Of a DNA stretch of 64,000 nucleotides, positions 18,584 to 30,650 are shown one piece after another. The notes below the pieces were generated by a model. The model was not told the DNA's origin, searched no databases, and saw nothing but the letters and a program-made list of their open reading frames with translations. The position numbers and the translations under genes were made by a program. Source of the stretch: Tamaricihabitans halophyticus (GTDB taxonomy: Bacteria; Actinomycetota; Actinomycetes; Mycobacteriales; Pseudonocardiaceae); the NCBI RefSeq assembly GCF_004340875.1, contig NZ_SLXQ01000001.1:558001-622000 (forward strand), given 5' to 3'. Within the stretch, counting starts at the first letter, position 1. The number at the start of each line of letters is the position of its first letter.

Positions 18584-20839
18584 GTGACTTCCGCGCAGAT
18601 CACGCTGACCGTACGGCACTCCCCCTCCGCAGTGGACACCCGACGCGGAGTGGTGCGGCTGCACCCCGAAGTACTCGACGCGCTTGGCCTGCGGCAATGG
18701 GACGCGGTGCGGCTGACCGGCGCCAGGGTGAGCGTGGCGCTCGCCGCCGAGGGCGACCCCGCCGGCGCCCCCGGCGTGGTACTCACCGACGACATCACCA
18801 TGTCCAACGTGGGTGTCACCGAGGGCGGCGAACTGGTACTCGCGCCGGCCGACGTCCGGCCCGCGCAAACGATCACCGTGTCCGGCTCGCGGATGGCGAG
18901 CAAATCCCTTGCCCCGGAAACGGTCCGGCTCGCCCTGCTCGGCAAGGTACTCACCGTGGGCGACGCGGTTTCCCTGCTCCCGCAAGATATCGCGCCACCA
19001 CCCGGCGCGGATGTGGCCGGCGCGCGCAGCAAACTCGCCGCAGCCGTCGGCGCGAGCTGGACCAGCGAGCTGCTCACCGTCACCACGACCGAGCCGGCCG
19101 ATGCGGTCGTGGTCAAACCAACCACCGTGCTTGCCTGGCGCGACGGCGCCCGGACCGGCGAACAAGCCCGGCCAGCGCCACCCACGATCCAGACCCCCGC
19201 GCCACAGGCCAGCCCGGCCCAACCAATGACGGCCGCCGCGGCCGCACCGGCCGAGCCACCGCATCCACCCGTGCCACTGGCCGATCTGGTTGGCGCGCAG
19301 GAAGCCGCGCGCACGCTCATCGAATGGCTGGAACTCGCCTACCAGCACCCGGAACTGCTCGAAAAGCTCGGCGCGGCACCTCGACTCGGCGCGCTGATCA
19401 CCGGCCCGGAAGGCGTCGGCAAGGCCACGCTGGTCCGCTCAGCCACGCACGCGAGCAACGCCGCACTGGTGGAACTCGCCGCGCCGACCCTCGCCTACCT
19501 CGAACCCAACGCCGCCGCGCGCCAGCTAGCCGAGATCGTCGCGCACGCCGTCAGCACCGCGAGCAACACGCCGACCGTGCTACTCGTGACCGATGTGGAC
19601 GCGCTGTTGCCAGCCACCGACCCGCCACCGGTTGCCACGGCCGTGCTCGACGCGCTACGCGAAGCGCTGCGGACCCAGCGACTTGCCGTGGTCGCCACCA
19701 GCGCGCACCCGGAATCGGTGGACCCCCGGCTACGTGGCGTTGACCTACTCGACCGCGAACTCAGCCTGCCGCTGCCCGAAGCGAAGACCCGGATCGAACT
19801 GCTCCGGGTGCTACTCAGAGACGTACCCGTGGAATCCGATGTGGACCTTTCACTGGTCGCCGAGCGGGCGCCGGGGTTCGTCGCGGCCGACGTCATCGCG
19901 CTGCGCAGGGAAGCCGCGATCCGCGCCGCGCTGCGCCAGCGCGAGGCAGACCAGCCGCATATCGCCCAGCAGGACCTGCTCGGCGCGCTGGAAACCGTCC
20001 GCCCCACCTCGATGTCCACTTCGGACACCTTGCAGACCGGCGGCCTTGACCTGGACGATGTCGGCGATATGGCCGAGGTCAAACAATCGCTCAGTGAGGC
20101 CGTGCTCTGGCCGCTGCAGTACCCGGACTCGTTCCAGCGGCTCGGCGTCGATCCGCCACGTGGAGTGCTGCTCTACGGCCCGCCGGGGTGCGGCAAGACC
20201 TTTCTGGTGCGCGCGCTCGCCGGCACCGGCAAACTCAACGTGTTCTCGGTCAAGGGCGCCGAGTTGATGGACAAATGGGTAGGCGAGTCCGAGCGCGCCG
20301 TCCGCGAGTTGTTCCGGCGCGCTGCCGAGGCCGCGCCGGCAATGATCTTTCTGGACGAAGTGGACGCGCTGGCGCCGCAACGTGGCCAGTCAAGTGATTC
20401 CGGCGTCGCCGACCGTGTGGTAGCGGCGCTACTCACCGAGCTGGACGGGATTCAGCCGCGCAGGGACGTGGTGATCCTTGGCGCGACCAACCGGCCGGAT
20501 CTGGTCGACCCTGCGCTGCGCCGGCCGGGCAGGCTGGAGCGGCTGGTCTACGTCCCGCCACCGGATGCCGAAGCACGGGCGGACATCCTGCGCGCCGCGG
20601 CGAAGAACACCCCATTGGGCGCGGATGTGCGACTGGACGAGCTGGCCGAAAGCCTGGACGGCTACTCCGCAGCCGACTGCAGCGCGCTGATCAGGGAAGG
20701 CGCACTGACCGCGATGCGGGAAACGCTGGATGCCGCGGAGGTCACCGCCGCACACCTGGCGACCGCAAGGGAAGCAGTACGCCCTTCGCTTGATCCCGCC
20801 CAGCTGGCCCAGCTCGCTGGCTTCGCGGACCGCCACTGA
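18584..20839 (+). CDS. Double-AAA ATPase, CDC48/VCP-like
   Basis: 751 residues. An N-terminal double-psi-barrel-like region (about 1-190) and a Pro/Ala linker precede two AAA modules. D1 (about 232-400) is degenerate: its P-loop is GPEGVGKA, lacking the Ser/Thr after Lys, and its Walker B ends TDVD without the catalytic Glu. D2 (about 490-720) is intact: GPPGCGKT at 532-539, DEVD at 591-594, NRPD and the arginine finger 'RRPGR'. The family, found next to pssA in mycobacteria (Rv0435c), unfolds or remodels proteins; its targets are unknown. GTG start. Located 50 bases after pssA. Confidence 0.92.
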   Translation: MTSAQITLTVRHSPSAVDTRRGVVRLHPEVLDALGLRQWDAVRLTGARVSVALAAEGDPAGAPGVVLTDDITMSNVGVTEGGELVLAPADVRPAQTITVSGSRMASKSLAPETVRLALLGKVLTVGDAVSLLPQDIAPPPGADVAGARSKLAAAVGASWTSELLTVTTTEPADAVVVKPTTVLAWRDGARTGEQARPAPPTIQTPAPQASPAQPMTAAAAAPAEPPHPPVPLADLVGAQEAARTLIEWLELAYQHPELLEKLGAAPRLGALITGPEGVGKATLVRSATHASNAALVELAAPTLAYLEPNAAARQLAEIVAHAVSTASNTPTVLLVTDVDALLPATDPPPVATAVLDALREALRTQRLAVVATSAHPESVDPRLRGVDLLDRELSLPLPEAKTRIELLRVLLRDVPVESDVDLSLVAERAPGFVAADVIALRREAAIRAALRQREADQPHIAQQDLLGALETVRPTSMSTSDTLQTGGLDLDDVGDMAEVKQSLSEAVLWPLQYPDSFQRLGVDPPRGVLLYGPPGCGKTFLVRALAGTGKLNVFSVKGAELMDKWVGESERAVRELFRRAAEAAPAMIFLDEVDALAPQRGQSSDSGVADRVVAALLTELDGIQPRRDVVILGATNRPDLVDPALRRPGRLERLVYVPPPDAEARADILRAAAKNTPLGADVRLDELAESLDGYSAADCSALIREGALTAMRETLDAAEVTAAHLATAREAVRPSLDPAQLAQLAGFADRH

Positions 20840-20864
20840 CCGGTCGACCGACGAAGGCTGGCGG

Positions 20865-21518
20865 CTACTTCTCGCCTTCGTAGTTGCTCGTCACGATGAC
20901 GATAACCCCGGACCCGGAATCCTTGATGCCGTCGAACCGAGGCTCCGCGCGCAACCCGAAGTTGAACGCGAGCTGTTTGGCCGCGGCCTCTTCCGAGGTG
21001 CCCGGCCGGAAGTAGGCGGTGCTCTCCGGAATCGTGCCGCTGCCGTAGTTACCCACCTGAGTAACGTTCCAGCCCGCGCCCCGGAAGTCGCTGGCCGCGT
21101 TGTCCGCCAGCCCCCTGATCGTGCTGTTGTTGTAGACCCGCAGCGGGACATCGGAATGCGCCCGCTGACCATCGCCACCGTTACCGGCTTGCTGGTCCGC
21201 CGCGGAGCCGTCCGACTCGTCCCCGTCGTCCTGCCCGCCGTTGCCACCATTGCCCTGACCATTCGGGCGCGACTCACTCGGGCTCGGTCGCGCCGACTCG
21301 TTCTCGCTCGGTGCGGTCGGCTTCGGCCCGTCCGATTCGGTCGCGCTCGGTGGCGCGGTAGCCGCCGGCGGCTGATTCGTCGGCGCCGCGGCATCCTCCG
21401 AATCGTCACCGCTGGTAAGCGCGGTGACGCCGCCGATGACGAGCGCGAGTCCAGCGATACCGAGCAGCACCAGGCCAGCGGCGCGGGCCGGACGCGACAA
21501 CGCGGAAGGGTCAGTCAT
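20865..21518 (-). CDS. LytR C-terminal domain (LytR_C) membrane protein
   Basis: 217 residues. One membrane helix (about 12-35) leads to a long Ser/Pro/Gly/Asp-rich linker (about 36-120) and a C-terminal LytR_C domain with 'LRVYNNSTIRGLADNAASDF' and 'GWNVTQVGNYG', the usual VxVxNGT-like motif. Stand-alone LytR_C proteins are cell-wall-associated and of unknown role (M. tuberculosis Rv0431 is the positional equivalent). ATG 21518 overlaps the DUF3263 stop (ATGA), so the two genes are translationally coupled. Confidence 0.9.
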   Translation of the reverse strand: MTDPSALSRPARAAGLVLLGIAGLALVIGGVTALTSGDDSEDAAAPTNQPPAATAPPSATESDGPKPTAPSENESARPSPSESRPNGQGNGGNGGQDDGDESDGSAADQQAGNGGDGQRAHSDVPLRVYNNSTIRGLADNAASDFRGAGWNVTQVGNYGSGTIPESTAYFRPGTSEEAAAKQLAFNFGLRAEPRFDGIKDSGSGVIVIVTSNYEGEK

Positions 21519-21838
21519 GTCAGCTCGATCCCCAACCTGCGCGCGACGCGCGTCCGCTGCCTGCTCGCCCGCGTCCGCCGCAATCGTTTGACTAGCATCG
21601 GGTCTGTCCGCACCGCTTCGGGCTTGTCCAGCAGCGCGTTCAGTACCTGGTAGTACCGGGTTCCGGAGAGGTTGAACCGCTCCCGGATCGCCTGCTCCTT
21701 CGCGCCCTGGTACCGCCACCACTGGCGCTCGAAGGCGAGGATTTCGCGCTCCCGAGTGGTCAACCCATCACTGGGCGCCTCATCGTGCGCCGATGGCAGC
21801 GGTTCACAGGACCGAGCCTCGGACTCCGCGAGGTCCAT
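21515..21838 (-). CDS. DUF3263 protein
   Basis: 107 residues, one DUF3263 domain: 'LTTREREILAFERQWWRYQG' followed by 'KEQAIRERFNLSGTRYYQVLNALLDKPEA', a helix-turn-helix-like unit resembling sigma-factor region 4, and a basic tail. It probably binds DNA; targets are unknown. ATG 21838 has AAGGAG 6 bases upstream. It is the first gene of a pair with the LytR_C gene and is divergent from def, the same arrangement as Rv0429c-Rv0430-Rv0431 in M. tuberculosis. Confidence 0.9.
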   Translation of the reverse strand: MDLAESEARSCEPLPSAHDEAPSDGLTTREREILAFERQWWRYQGAKEQAIRERFNLSGTRYYQVLNALLDKPEAVRTDPMLVKRLRRTRASRQRTRVARRLGIELT

Positions 21839-22038
21839 CTGGCTCCTTGGCGACGGTCGGGGACGGGTATCGGGTGAATCACACGAAGGTGATCCACGCG
21901 CGTCATTACACCACGTGACCCCGACAGAGCCAGCGTTATCCTCCGGCGCGTCCGGGTGACAACCTTCGCGAGTCACGCATACCGGCTGTTGACCAAGCGC
22001 CCGTTAGCCGCGGACCGTCGGGCACTACCCTTTCCGGT

Positions 22039-22611
22039 ATGGCCGTACACCCCATCCGGATCGCCGGGGATCCGGTACTGCACCAGCCGACCCGCGAAGT
22101 GACCGAGTTCAACGACGAGCTGCGCACGCTCATCGACGATATGTTCGAGACGATGGAAGCGGCGAACGGCGTCGGGCTCGCCGCGAACCAGATCGGGGTG
22201 GACCTCCGGCTGTTCGTCTACGACTGCCCGGACGACACCGGCACGCGGCACCGCGGCCTGGTGGTGAACCCGGCACTGAAGACCGCCGAGATCCCGGAGA
22301 CCATGCCGGATCCCGAGGACGATCTCGAGGGCTGCCTTTCGGTGCCCGGCGAGGGCTACCCGACAGGCAGGGCGAGCGAGGCAAGCGTCACCGGCTTTGA
22401 CGCGCACGGCGCGCCGATCACCGTGGATGGCACCGGCTACTTCGCCCGCTGTCTACAGCACGAGACCGACCATCTGGACGGCTACCTGTACCTGGATCGG
22501 CTGATCGGCCGGCACGCAAGGGAGGCCAAGCGGATGCTCAAACGAAACAAGTGGGGGCGGCCCGGCCTTTCCTGGGATCCCGCGGACGCCAGCGATCCGC
22601 ACCACGAATAG
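22039..22611 (+). CDS. def: Peptide deformylase
   Basis: 190 residues. Removes the formyl group from the N-terminal Met of new proteins. All three motifs are present: [10 protein letters not shown] (44-53), EGCLSVP (97-103, Cys99 metal ligand) and HETDH (141-145, two His ligands and catalytic Glu). A C-terminal basic extension after residue 160 is usual for actinobacterial enzymes. ATG start. It is divergent from the DUF3263-LytR_C pair; the thiC riboswitch follows 70 bases downstream. Confidence 0.97.
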   Translation: MAVHPIRIAGDPVLHQPTREVTEFNDELRTLIDDMFETMEAANGVGLAANQIGVDLRLFVYDCPDDTGTRHRGLVVNPALKTAEIPETMPDPEDDLEGCLSVPGEGYPTGRASEASVTGFDAHGAPITVDGTGYFARCLQHETDHLDGYLYLDRLIGRHAREAKRMLKRNKWGRPGLSWDPADASDPHHE

Positions 22612-22682
22612 GCAAGGGAACCCGAAAGCGCCCTTGGCAGGACGGAACACGGTAGCTATCGTCGACGACGTCAACTGAACAA

Positions 22683-25270
<2,588 letters not shown>

Positions 25271-25337
25271 ACGCGACATTCCCGACAGTTGCCCGGGCCG
25301 GCCGCGCTGGCCAGGCAGCGGCGGTGACACTGGAGGG

Positions 25338-26183
25338 ATGACACCAGCCCAAGCACCGCCGGCCGCGCTGACCATCGCCGGCTCCGATTCCGGTGGCGCG
25401 GCCGGTTTACAGGCCGACCTCCGCACCTTCCTGACCTGCGGCGTGCACGGTCTGGTCGCGGTCACCGCGGTCACCGTGCAGAACACTCTCGGCGTGCACG
25501 GTCGCTCGGACGTCCCCGCCGATATCGTCGCGGGCCAGATCGAAGCGGTCGCCGCGGATATGGCCGTCGGCGCGGCCAAAACCGGCATGCTGGCTTCCGC
25601 GGAGATCATTGGTGCCGTGGCCGAGGCCTGCGACCGGGCGAATATTGGCGCTGGCGCCGAAATCCCGTTCGTCGTTGACCCGGTGGCCGCGTCGATGCAC
25701 GGCCACCCGCTGTTCGACGAGGCCGGCCTGACCGCCCTGCGCGATCTGCTGCTCCCCCGCGCCACCGTACTCACGCCCAATCTGGACGAAGTACGGCTGC
25801 TCACCGGGATCGAGGTCAGCGAACGAGCGCAGATGCGCGCGGCCGCGGTCGAACTACATGCCCTCGGGCCGCGTTATGTGCTGGTCAAGAGCGGCCACCT
25901 GACGGCAGACGCGGAATGTATCGATCTGCTCTACGACGGCAGCGAGTTCGTGGAACTTCCCGGCCCTCGGCATGACACCATGCACACCCATGGCGCGGGG
26001 GACACGATGGCCGCCGCCCTCACCGCTGGCCTGGCACGGGGTATGTCCGTGGTCGATGCCGCCCGGTTCGGCAAGTGGTTCGTCGGCAACGCCGTGGCGC
26101 ACTCCTACCCGATGGGCGCCAAGGTTGGCCCGGTATCCGCGTTCTGGCGGCTGGCCGAAGAAGATCAGCAGGCGACCGGATAG
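25338..26183 (+). CDS. ThiD paralogue, copy 2
   Basis: 281 residues and clearly homologous to the gene before it along its whole length (same '[10 protein letters not shown]', 'DPVAASMHG', '[12 protein letters not shown]', '[12 protein letters not shown]' blocks), so the two arose by tandem duplication. The active-site loop reads THGAGDTMAA with Asp222. ATG 25338 with GGAGGG just upstream. One copy may act on HMP and the other on HMP-P, or one may have shifted to another pyrimidine or pyridoxal-like substrate; the sequence does not decide. It lacks its own visible riboswitch and is probably in the thiC transcript. Confidence 0.85.
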   Translation: MTPAQAPPAALTIAGSDSGGAAGLQADLRTFLTCGVHGLVAVTAVTVQNTLGVHGRSDVPADIVAGQIEAVAADMAVGAAKTGMLASAEIIGAVAEACDRANIGAGAEIPFVVDPVAASMHGHPLFDEAGLTALRDLLLPRATVLTPNLDEVRLLTGIEVSERAQMRAAAVELHALGPRYVLVKSGHLTADAECIDLLYDGSEFVELPGPRHDTMHTHGAGDTMAAALTAGLARGMSVVDAARFGKWFVGNAVAHSYPMGAKVGPVSAFWRLAEEDQQATG

Positions 26184-26279
26184 CGATCCCGCGCACGTCT
26201 GCGGGAAAAGCGCCGCGGCCGACGCGGCGGTCCCGCTACGATCACCCAGCCGGATCAGCACCGCACAGGAGACGTACGA

Positions 26280-27086
26280 GTGAGCATGCGCGAACGGGTA
26301 CTCCGGTTCGTGGAGCATTCCGCATTTCAGCGGTTCATCATCGCGGTAATCATCGCGAACGCCGCCACGCTCGGGTTGGAGACCTCCTTCTCTACCGAGA
26401 CCAGAACCGGCGAGCTACTGTTCGTCGCCGACCGGGTGGCCCTGACGATCTTCGTGATCGAGCTGGCGCTGCGGCTCTACGCACATCGCTGGCGGTTCTT
26501 CCGCGATCCATGGAGCGTCTTTGATCTGGTGATCGTGCTTATCGCGTTGGTGCCGGTATCCGGCCCGTTCGCGGTGATGCGCGCACTGCGGATCCTGCGC
26601 GTGCTGCGGCTGATCTCGGTGGTGCCTTCGATGCGCCGGGTGGTGACCGGGCTGCTCAAGGCGATCCCCGGGATGGCCTCGATCGCCGCGCTACTCGCCC
26701 TGATCATCTACGTCTCCGGGGTGATCGCCACCAAACTCTTCGGCGATATCGCCCCCGAGTACTTCGGCAACCTCGGCCAGTCGCTTTTCGCGCTGTTCCA
26801 GGTGATGACCGGCGAGGGCTGGCCGGATATGGCCGACGCCGTGATGGCTGAGGCACCGTTGGCCTGGATCTTTTTCGTCGGCTACATCCTGGTTTCCAGC
26901 TTCGCGGTGCTGAACCTGTTCATCGCGGTGGTGGTGAGCGCGATGGAGGAGCAGGTCACCGAGGAGGCAAGGCAGGAAGAAAACGTGCACGCCGCGGAGC
27001 ACACCGCGCAGAACGAGCAGATCCTCACCGAACTCCGCGAACTCCGTGCCGAGCTGGCCGAGCTCCGCGTGCGGCGCCCGAACTAG
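26280..27086 (+). CDS. Single-domain voltage-gated cation channel (NaChBac-like)
   Basis: 268 residues: six membrane helices and a C-terminal coiled coil ('LTELRELRAELAELRVR'), the length of bacterial Nav/Cav subunits that assemble as tetramers. S4 has Arg every third residue ('RALRILRVLRLI', R101/104/107/110). The pore filter reads T177-G-E-G-W-P-D183, in place of TLESW in NaChBac/NavAb. Gly at position 4 and Asp at position 7 recall the calcium-selective bacterial channel CavMr (TLEGWVD, as I remember it). GTG start. It converges on the MarR gene. Ion selectivity is inference. Confidence 0.9.
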   Translation: MSMRERVLRFVEHSAFQRFIIAVIIANAATLGLETSFSTETRTGELLFVADRVALTIFVIELALRLYAHRWRFFRDPWSVFDLVIVLIALVPVSGPFAVMRALRILRVLRLISVVPSMRRVVTGLLKAIPGMASIAALLALIIYVSGVIATKLFGDIAPEYFGNLGQSLFALFQVMTGEGWPDMADAVMAEAPLAWIFFVGYILVSSFAVLNLFIAVVVSAMEEQVTEEARQEENVHAAEHTAQNEQILTELRELRAELAELRVRRPN

Positions 27087-27095
27087 CGCACTTCC

Positions 27096-27539
27096 TCAGC
27101 GCGGTTCGGGCTCGTCGGAGAGCAAGGCTTCGAGGGCGGGAAGCGCCGCGGCCAGCGCGTCGAGCTGCTCCGGCCGTAGCCGGTCCAACCGGTTGGCCAG
27201 CTCGTGAATCCTGGTCGAGCGCAGCCCGGAGACGATCCTCGCGCCCTCCTCGGTCGCGGTGGCCAGCCAGGCCCGCCGGTCCGCCGGATCCGGATCCCTG
27301 GTGACATACCCCAGCTCGACAAGGGAGGTCACGATGCGCGACATCGTGGCCGCGGCGACGCTTTCCTTGGCGGCCAGATCACCCAACCGCATCGACCCCT
27401 GGCTGGCCAACGTGGCCAGCGCGGAAAGCGAACCCTGCCCGGGCCCGGTGGTGACGGTCTGCCGAAGCGACCGGGTCAACCGGACAACGGCGAAATACAG
27501 CCGGTCGGTGAAGTCATGCTCGGCGTCCGACGTGGTCAC
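27096..27539 (-). CDS. MarR-family transcriptional regulator
   Basis: 147 residues. The winged helix is clear: 'LSALATLASQGSMRLGDLAAKESVAAATMSRIV' region with recognition helix near 'AAATMSRIVTSLVELGYV' and the wing 'TRDPDPADRRAWLATATEEG', the classical MarR signature D-x-R-D-x-R-A variant. It likely represses by homodimer binding to a palindrome and responds to small phenolic or lipophilic molecules. No adjacent target is obvious; the neighbours are the ion channel (convergent) and thiG (behind). Confidence 0.9.
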   Translation of the reverse strand: MTTSDAEHDFTDRLYFAVVRLTRSLRQTVTTGPGQGSLSALATLASQGSMRLGDLAAKESVAAATMSRIVTSLVELGYVTRDPDPADRRAWLATATEEGARIVSGLRSTRIHELANRLDRLRPEQLDALAAALPALEALLSDEPEPR

Positions 27540-27659
27540 AGCACGCCTCCCTAGGCTGCCTCGGGCGCCATCGGCACCACGGAACTACGAATTTGGTTCC
27601 CGAAGAATGCCAGACAGCCCACTCGATACCCCGCATCCGGGTGGTTCGACGCGTTGCCC

Positions 27660-28432
<773 letters not shown>

Positions 28433-28633
28433 TCAACCTCCCTGTACCGCGGTGAACACTTCGATCCGCGCTCCGTCTGGCACGTCGGTACTCGCCCATG
28501 CGGAACGCCGGACCAGCTGACCGTCGAGGGCAACGGCCACCCCGGAGTCCGGGTACCCGCGCTCTCGCAGGACGTCCTCGACCGTGCCGCCCTCGGCCAG
28601 CTCGACCTCGACGTCGTTCACTTTCGCCCGCAT
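28433..28633 (-). CDS. thiS: Sulfur carrier protein ThiS
   Basis: 66-aa ubiquitin-fold protein ending in the required Gly-Gly ('TAVQGG'). Its C-terminus is adenylylated and thiocarboxylated to donate sulfur to ThiG. No thiF gene is present in the window, so the adenylyltransferase must be a MoeB/ThiF-like protein elsewhere. Located between thiO and thiG with one- and three-base gaps. Confidence 0.95.
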   Translation of the reverse strand: MRAKVNDVEVELAEGGTVEDVLRERGYPDSGVAVALDGQLVRRSAWASTDVPDGARIEVFTAVQGG

Positions 28634-29767
28634 CTAGCCATCCTCCCTCGAACGACGCCAGCGCTCCGGACTTGCCGCGGCGACCGCCTCCGGCACCGGG
28701 ACGCCAGCCAGATAGTCGAGTACCGCCGCCGCGGTGACCGGCGCGAGCAGCAGGCCGTTGCGGTGGTGCCCGGTCGCGGCGAGCACCCCTGGCTCCAGCC
28801 AACCGATCGTCGGCAGGTTGTCCGCACTGCCGGCCCTCGGCGCCGCGGCGCACTCGAGGAGTTCGTATTCCCGAATGCTCGGCAGTACCCGCTCGGCGTC
28901 CGCGAGCAGATCCCGCACACCGCCCGCGGTCACCAAGGTGTCGAAGCCGGCCTCGTACTGCGTGGCGCCAAGCACCAGCTCGCTGCCATCCTTGGGCACC
29001 AGATAGATCGGCCGAGCAGACACCGCGGCTCGTACCGTCCTCGCCGGTGGCGGTAGGCAGCCAGGGCGCGCCCGTAGCCGCAGGATCTCGCCCTTGAGCG
29101 GTCGCACCACGCCGGCCAATGCCTCGTGCAGGCCGGCACTCCATGCGCCAGCGGCAAGCAGCACCACCTCACAGTCCACACGGGAGCCATCGGCGAGCCG
29201 CACCGAGCCAGGGCCCACCGATTCGGCTGGCTGGGACCGAAAGACCACCCCGGCACCGGCCGCGGCCTTGCCGAGCGCCCGCAGCAACAGTTGCGCGTCC
29301 ACCGAGTACTCGCCGGGAACGTGCAGTCCACTTCGGATGGCCGCCCCGACTCCCGGTTCCAGTGCGCGCAGCTGCCGCCCGGTCAACCGCTCCACCTGGC
29401 GATCCTGCGTAGCCAGATAATCAGCCAGTGTCGTCAGCTGCTCGCGATCCGCGCTGTCGTAGCCGACCAGTACGGTACCCTCGGCGCGCAGCCCGAGCTC
29501 GCCACCAACCGAGGCGAGCTCGGCCGCGAACTCCGGCCACTGCCGCAGGGACAGCTCGCCGAGCCGGAGGACGTCCTCCTCGCCCGGCCATGCCTCGCTG
29601 ATCGGTGCCAGCATGCCGCCGGCAACCAGGGAAGCGCCATCGCCAGCGGCCGGATCGACCAGCGTCACGGCATACCCGGCGCGTGCCGCCCGCCATGCGG
29701 TGGCAAGACCGATCACGCCGCCGCCGACGATGGCAAGCCGAGTAGCGGTTTGACTCTGTTTTGACAT
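28634..29767 (-). CDS. thiO: Glycine oxidase ThiO
   Basis: About 377 residues. FAD enzyme that oxidises glycine to dehydroglycine for ThiG with O2 as acceptor. It has the Rossmann FAD motif '[17 protein letters not shown]' (15-20 GGGVIG) and the C-terminal '[16 protein letters not shown]' of the DAO/GlyOX family. ATG 29767 lies just behind the riboswitch; longer upstream reading would run into it. First gene of the thiO-thiS-thiG operon. Confidence 0.95.
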   Translation of the reverse strand: MSKQSQTATRLAIVGGGVIGLATAWRAARAGYAVTLVDPAAGDGASLVAGGMLAPISEAWPGEEDVLRLGELSLRQWPEFAAELASVGGELGLRAEGTVLVGYDSADREQLTTLADYLATQDRQVERLTGRQLRALEPGVGAAIRSGLHVPGEYSVDAQLLLRALGKAAAGAGVVFRSQPAESVGPGSVRLADGSRVDCEVVLLAAGAWSAGLHEALAGVVRPLKGEILRLRARPGCLPPPARTVRAAVSARPIYLVPKDGSELVLGATQYEAGFDTLVTAGGVRDLLADAERVLPSIREYELLECAAAPRAGSADNLPTIGWLEPGVLAATGHHRNGLLLAPVTAAAVLDYLAGVPVPEAVAAASPERWRRSREDG

Positions 29768-29771
29768 TTCC

Positions 29772-29862
29772 CAACTCCCTGCGCCGGCATGACCCGGATC
29801 AGGTTCAACGGTCGGAGCCAGCAAAAGCTCCCTCTCAGCCCGGTCCCGCCAGGCTCCCGTGC
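29772..29862 (-). promoter_or_regulatory. TPP riboswitch controlling thiO-thiS-thiG
   Basis: Read on the minus strand: GGGAGCCT, GGGCTGAGAGGGAG, then GTTGAACCTGATCCGGGTCA and ATGCCGGCGCAGGGAGT. All conserved thi-box segments are present (CTGAGA, ACCTGA, GGTCATGCC). It ends five bases before the thiO ATG. It lies in the 167-base divergent region between thiO and thiE and serves only the minus strand. Confidence 0.97.
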
Positions 29863-29934
29863 ACCACGACCAGCATAACGCGTCAACCGCGCGGAAGGCG
29901 AACACGCGCGAGCGCCCAAGGTAGGGTCGCGGGC

Positions 29935-30603
29935 GTGCCTGGATTGGACGCTACGCAGATCCGCCGCAAACTGGCCGACGCCCGGCTGTACCTGTGCACC
30001 GACGCGCGCACCGAGCGTGGTGACCTCGCCGAGTTCGCCGAAGCCGCGCTCGCTGGCGGGGTGGACATCCTGCAACTGCGCGACAAGTCGGCGGGCGCGC
30101 CGCTGGAAGCGCGTGCCGAGCTGGCCGCGCTGGAAGTCCTCGGCGAGGCCTGCGCCCGGCATGGCGCGCTACTCGCGGTGAACGATCGAGCGGATATCGC
30201 GCTCGCGGCAGGGGCCGACGTGCTGCATCTCGGGCAGGACGACCTGCCGGTATCGGTCGCCAGGCGAGTGGTCGGCGAGCACGTGGTGCTCGGCCGCTCC
30301 ACCCACAGCGCTGAGCAGGCTAGCGCGGCCGCCACGGAACCGGGCGTGGACTACTTCTGCACCGGTCCCTGCTGGACCACCCCGACCAAGCCAGGCCGGC
30401 CAGCGGCCGGCCTGGACCTGGTGCGCGAAACCGCGGCCAGCGGCGCCACCCGGCCGTGGTTCGCCATCGGCGGGATCGACGCGGCCCGGTTGCCCGAGGT
30501 GCTCGCCGCCGGCGCGGACCGGGTCGTGGTGGTACGCGCGATCACCGAAGCCGAAGACCCCCGTGCGGCCGCCGACTGGTTCCGCACACGACTGCGGGGC
30601 TGA
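29935..30603 (+). CDS. thiE: Thiamine-phosphate synthase ThiE
   Basis: 222-aa TIM barrel that couples HMP-PP with thiazole phosphate to thiamine phosphate. '[12 protein letters not shown]' begins the barrel, '[13 protein letters not shown]' binds the pyrimidine pyrophosphate, '[24 protein letters not shown]' (shortened) and '[24 protein letters not shown]' are the phosphate loops. GTG start. Divergent from thiO; no riboswitch is visible on this strand. A hairpin overlaps its stop. Confidence 0.96.
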   Translation: MPGLDATQIRRKLADARLYLCTDARTERGDLAEFAEAALAGGVDILQLRDKSAGAPLEARAELAALEVLGEACARHGALLAVNDRADIALAAGADVLHLGQDDLPVSVARRVVGEHVVLGRSTHSAEQASAAATEPGVDYFCTGPCWTTPTKPGRPAAGLDLVRETAASGATRPWFAIGGIDAARLPEVLAAGADRVVVVRAITEAEDPRAAADWFRTRLRG

Positions 30604-30625
30604 GCCTCGGTAGGCCCAGCCCCGC
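30594..30625 (+). terminator. Terminator hairpin overlapping the thiE stop
   Basis: GCGGGGCTG (30594-30602) pairs with CAGCCCCGC (30617-30625), and GCCT/AGGC extends the stem inward. The opposing membrane-protein gene ends 26 bases later, so both strands may use it. Confidence 0.8.
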
Positions 30626-30650
30626 TTCGTTTCCCTGCTATCCAGTGCCG

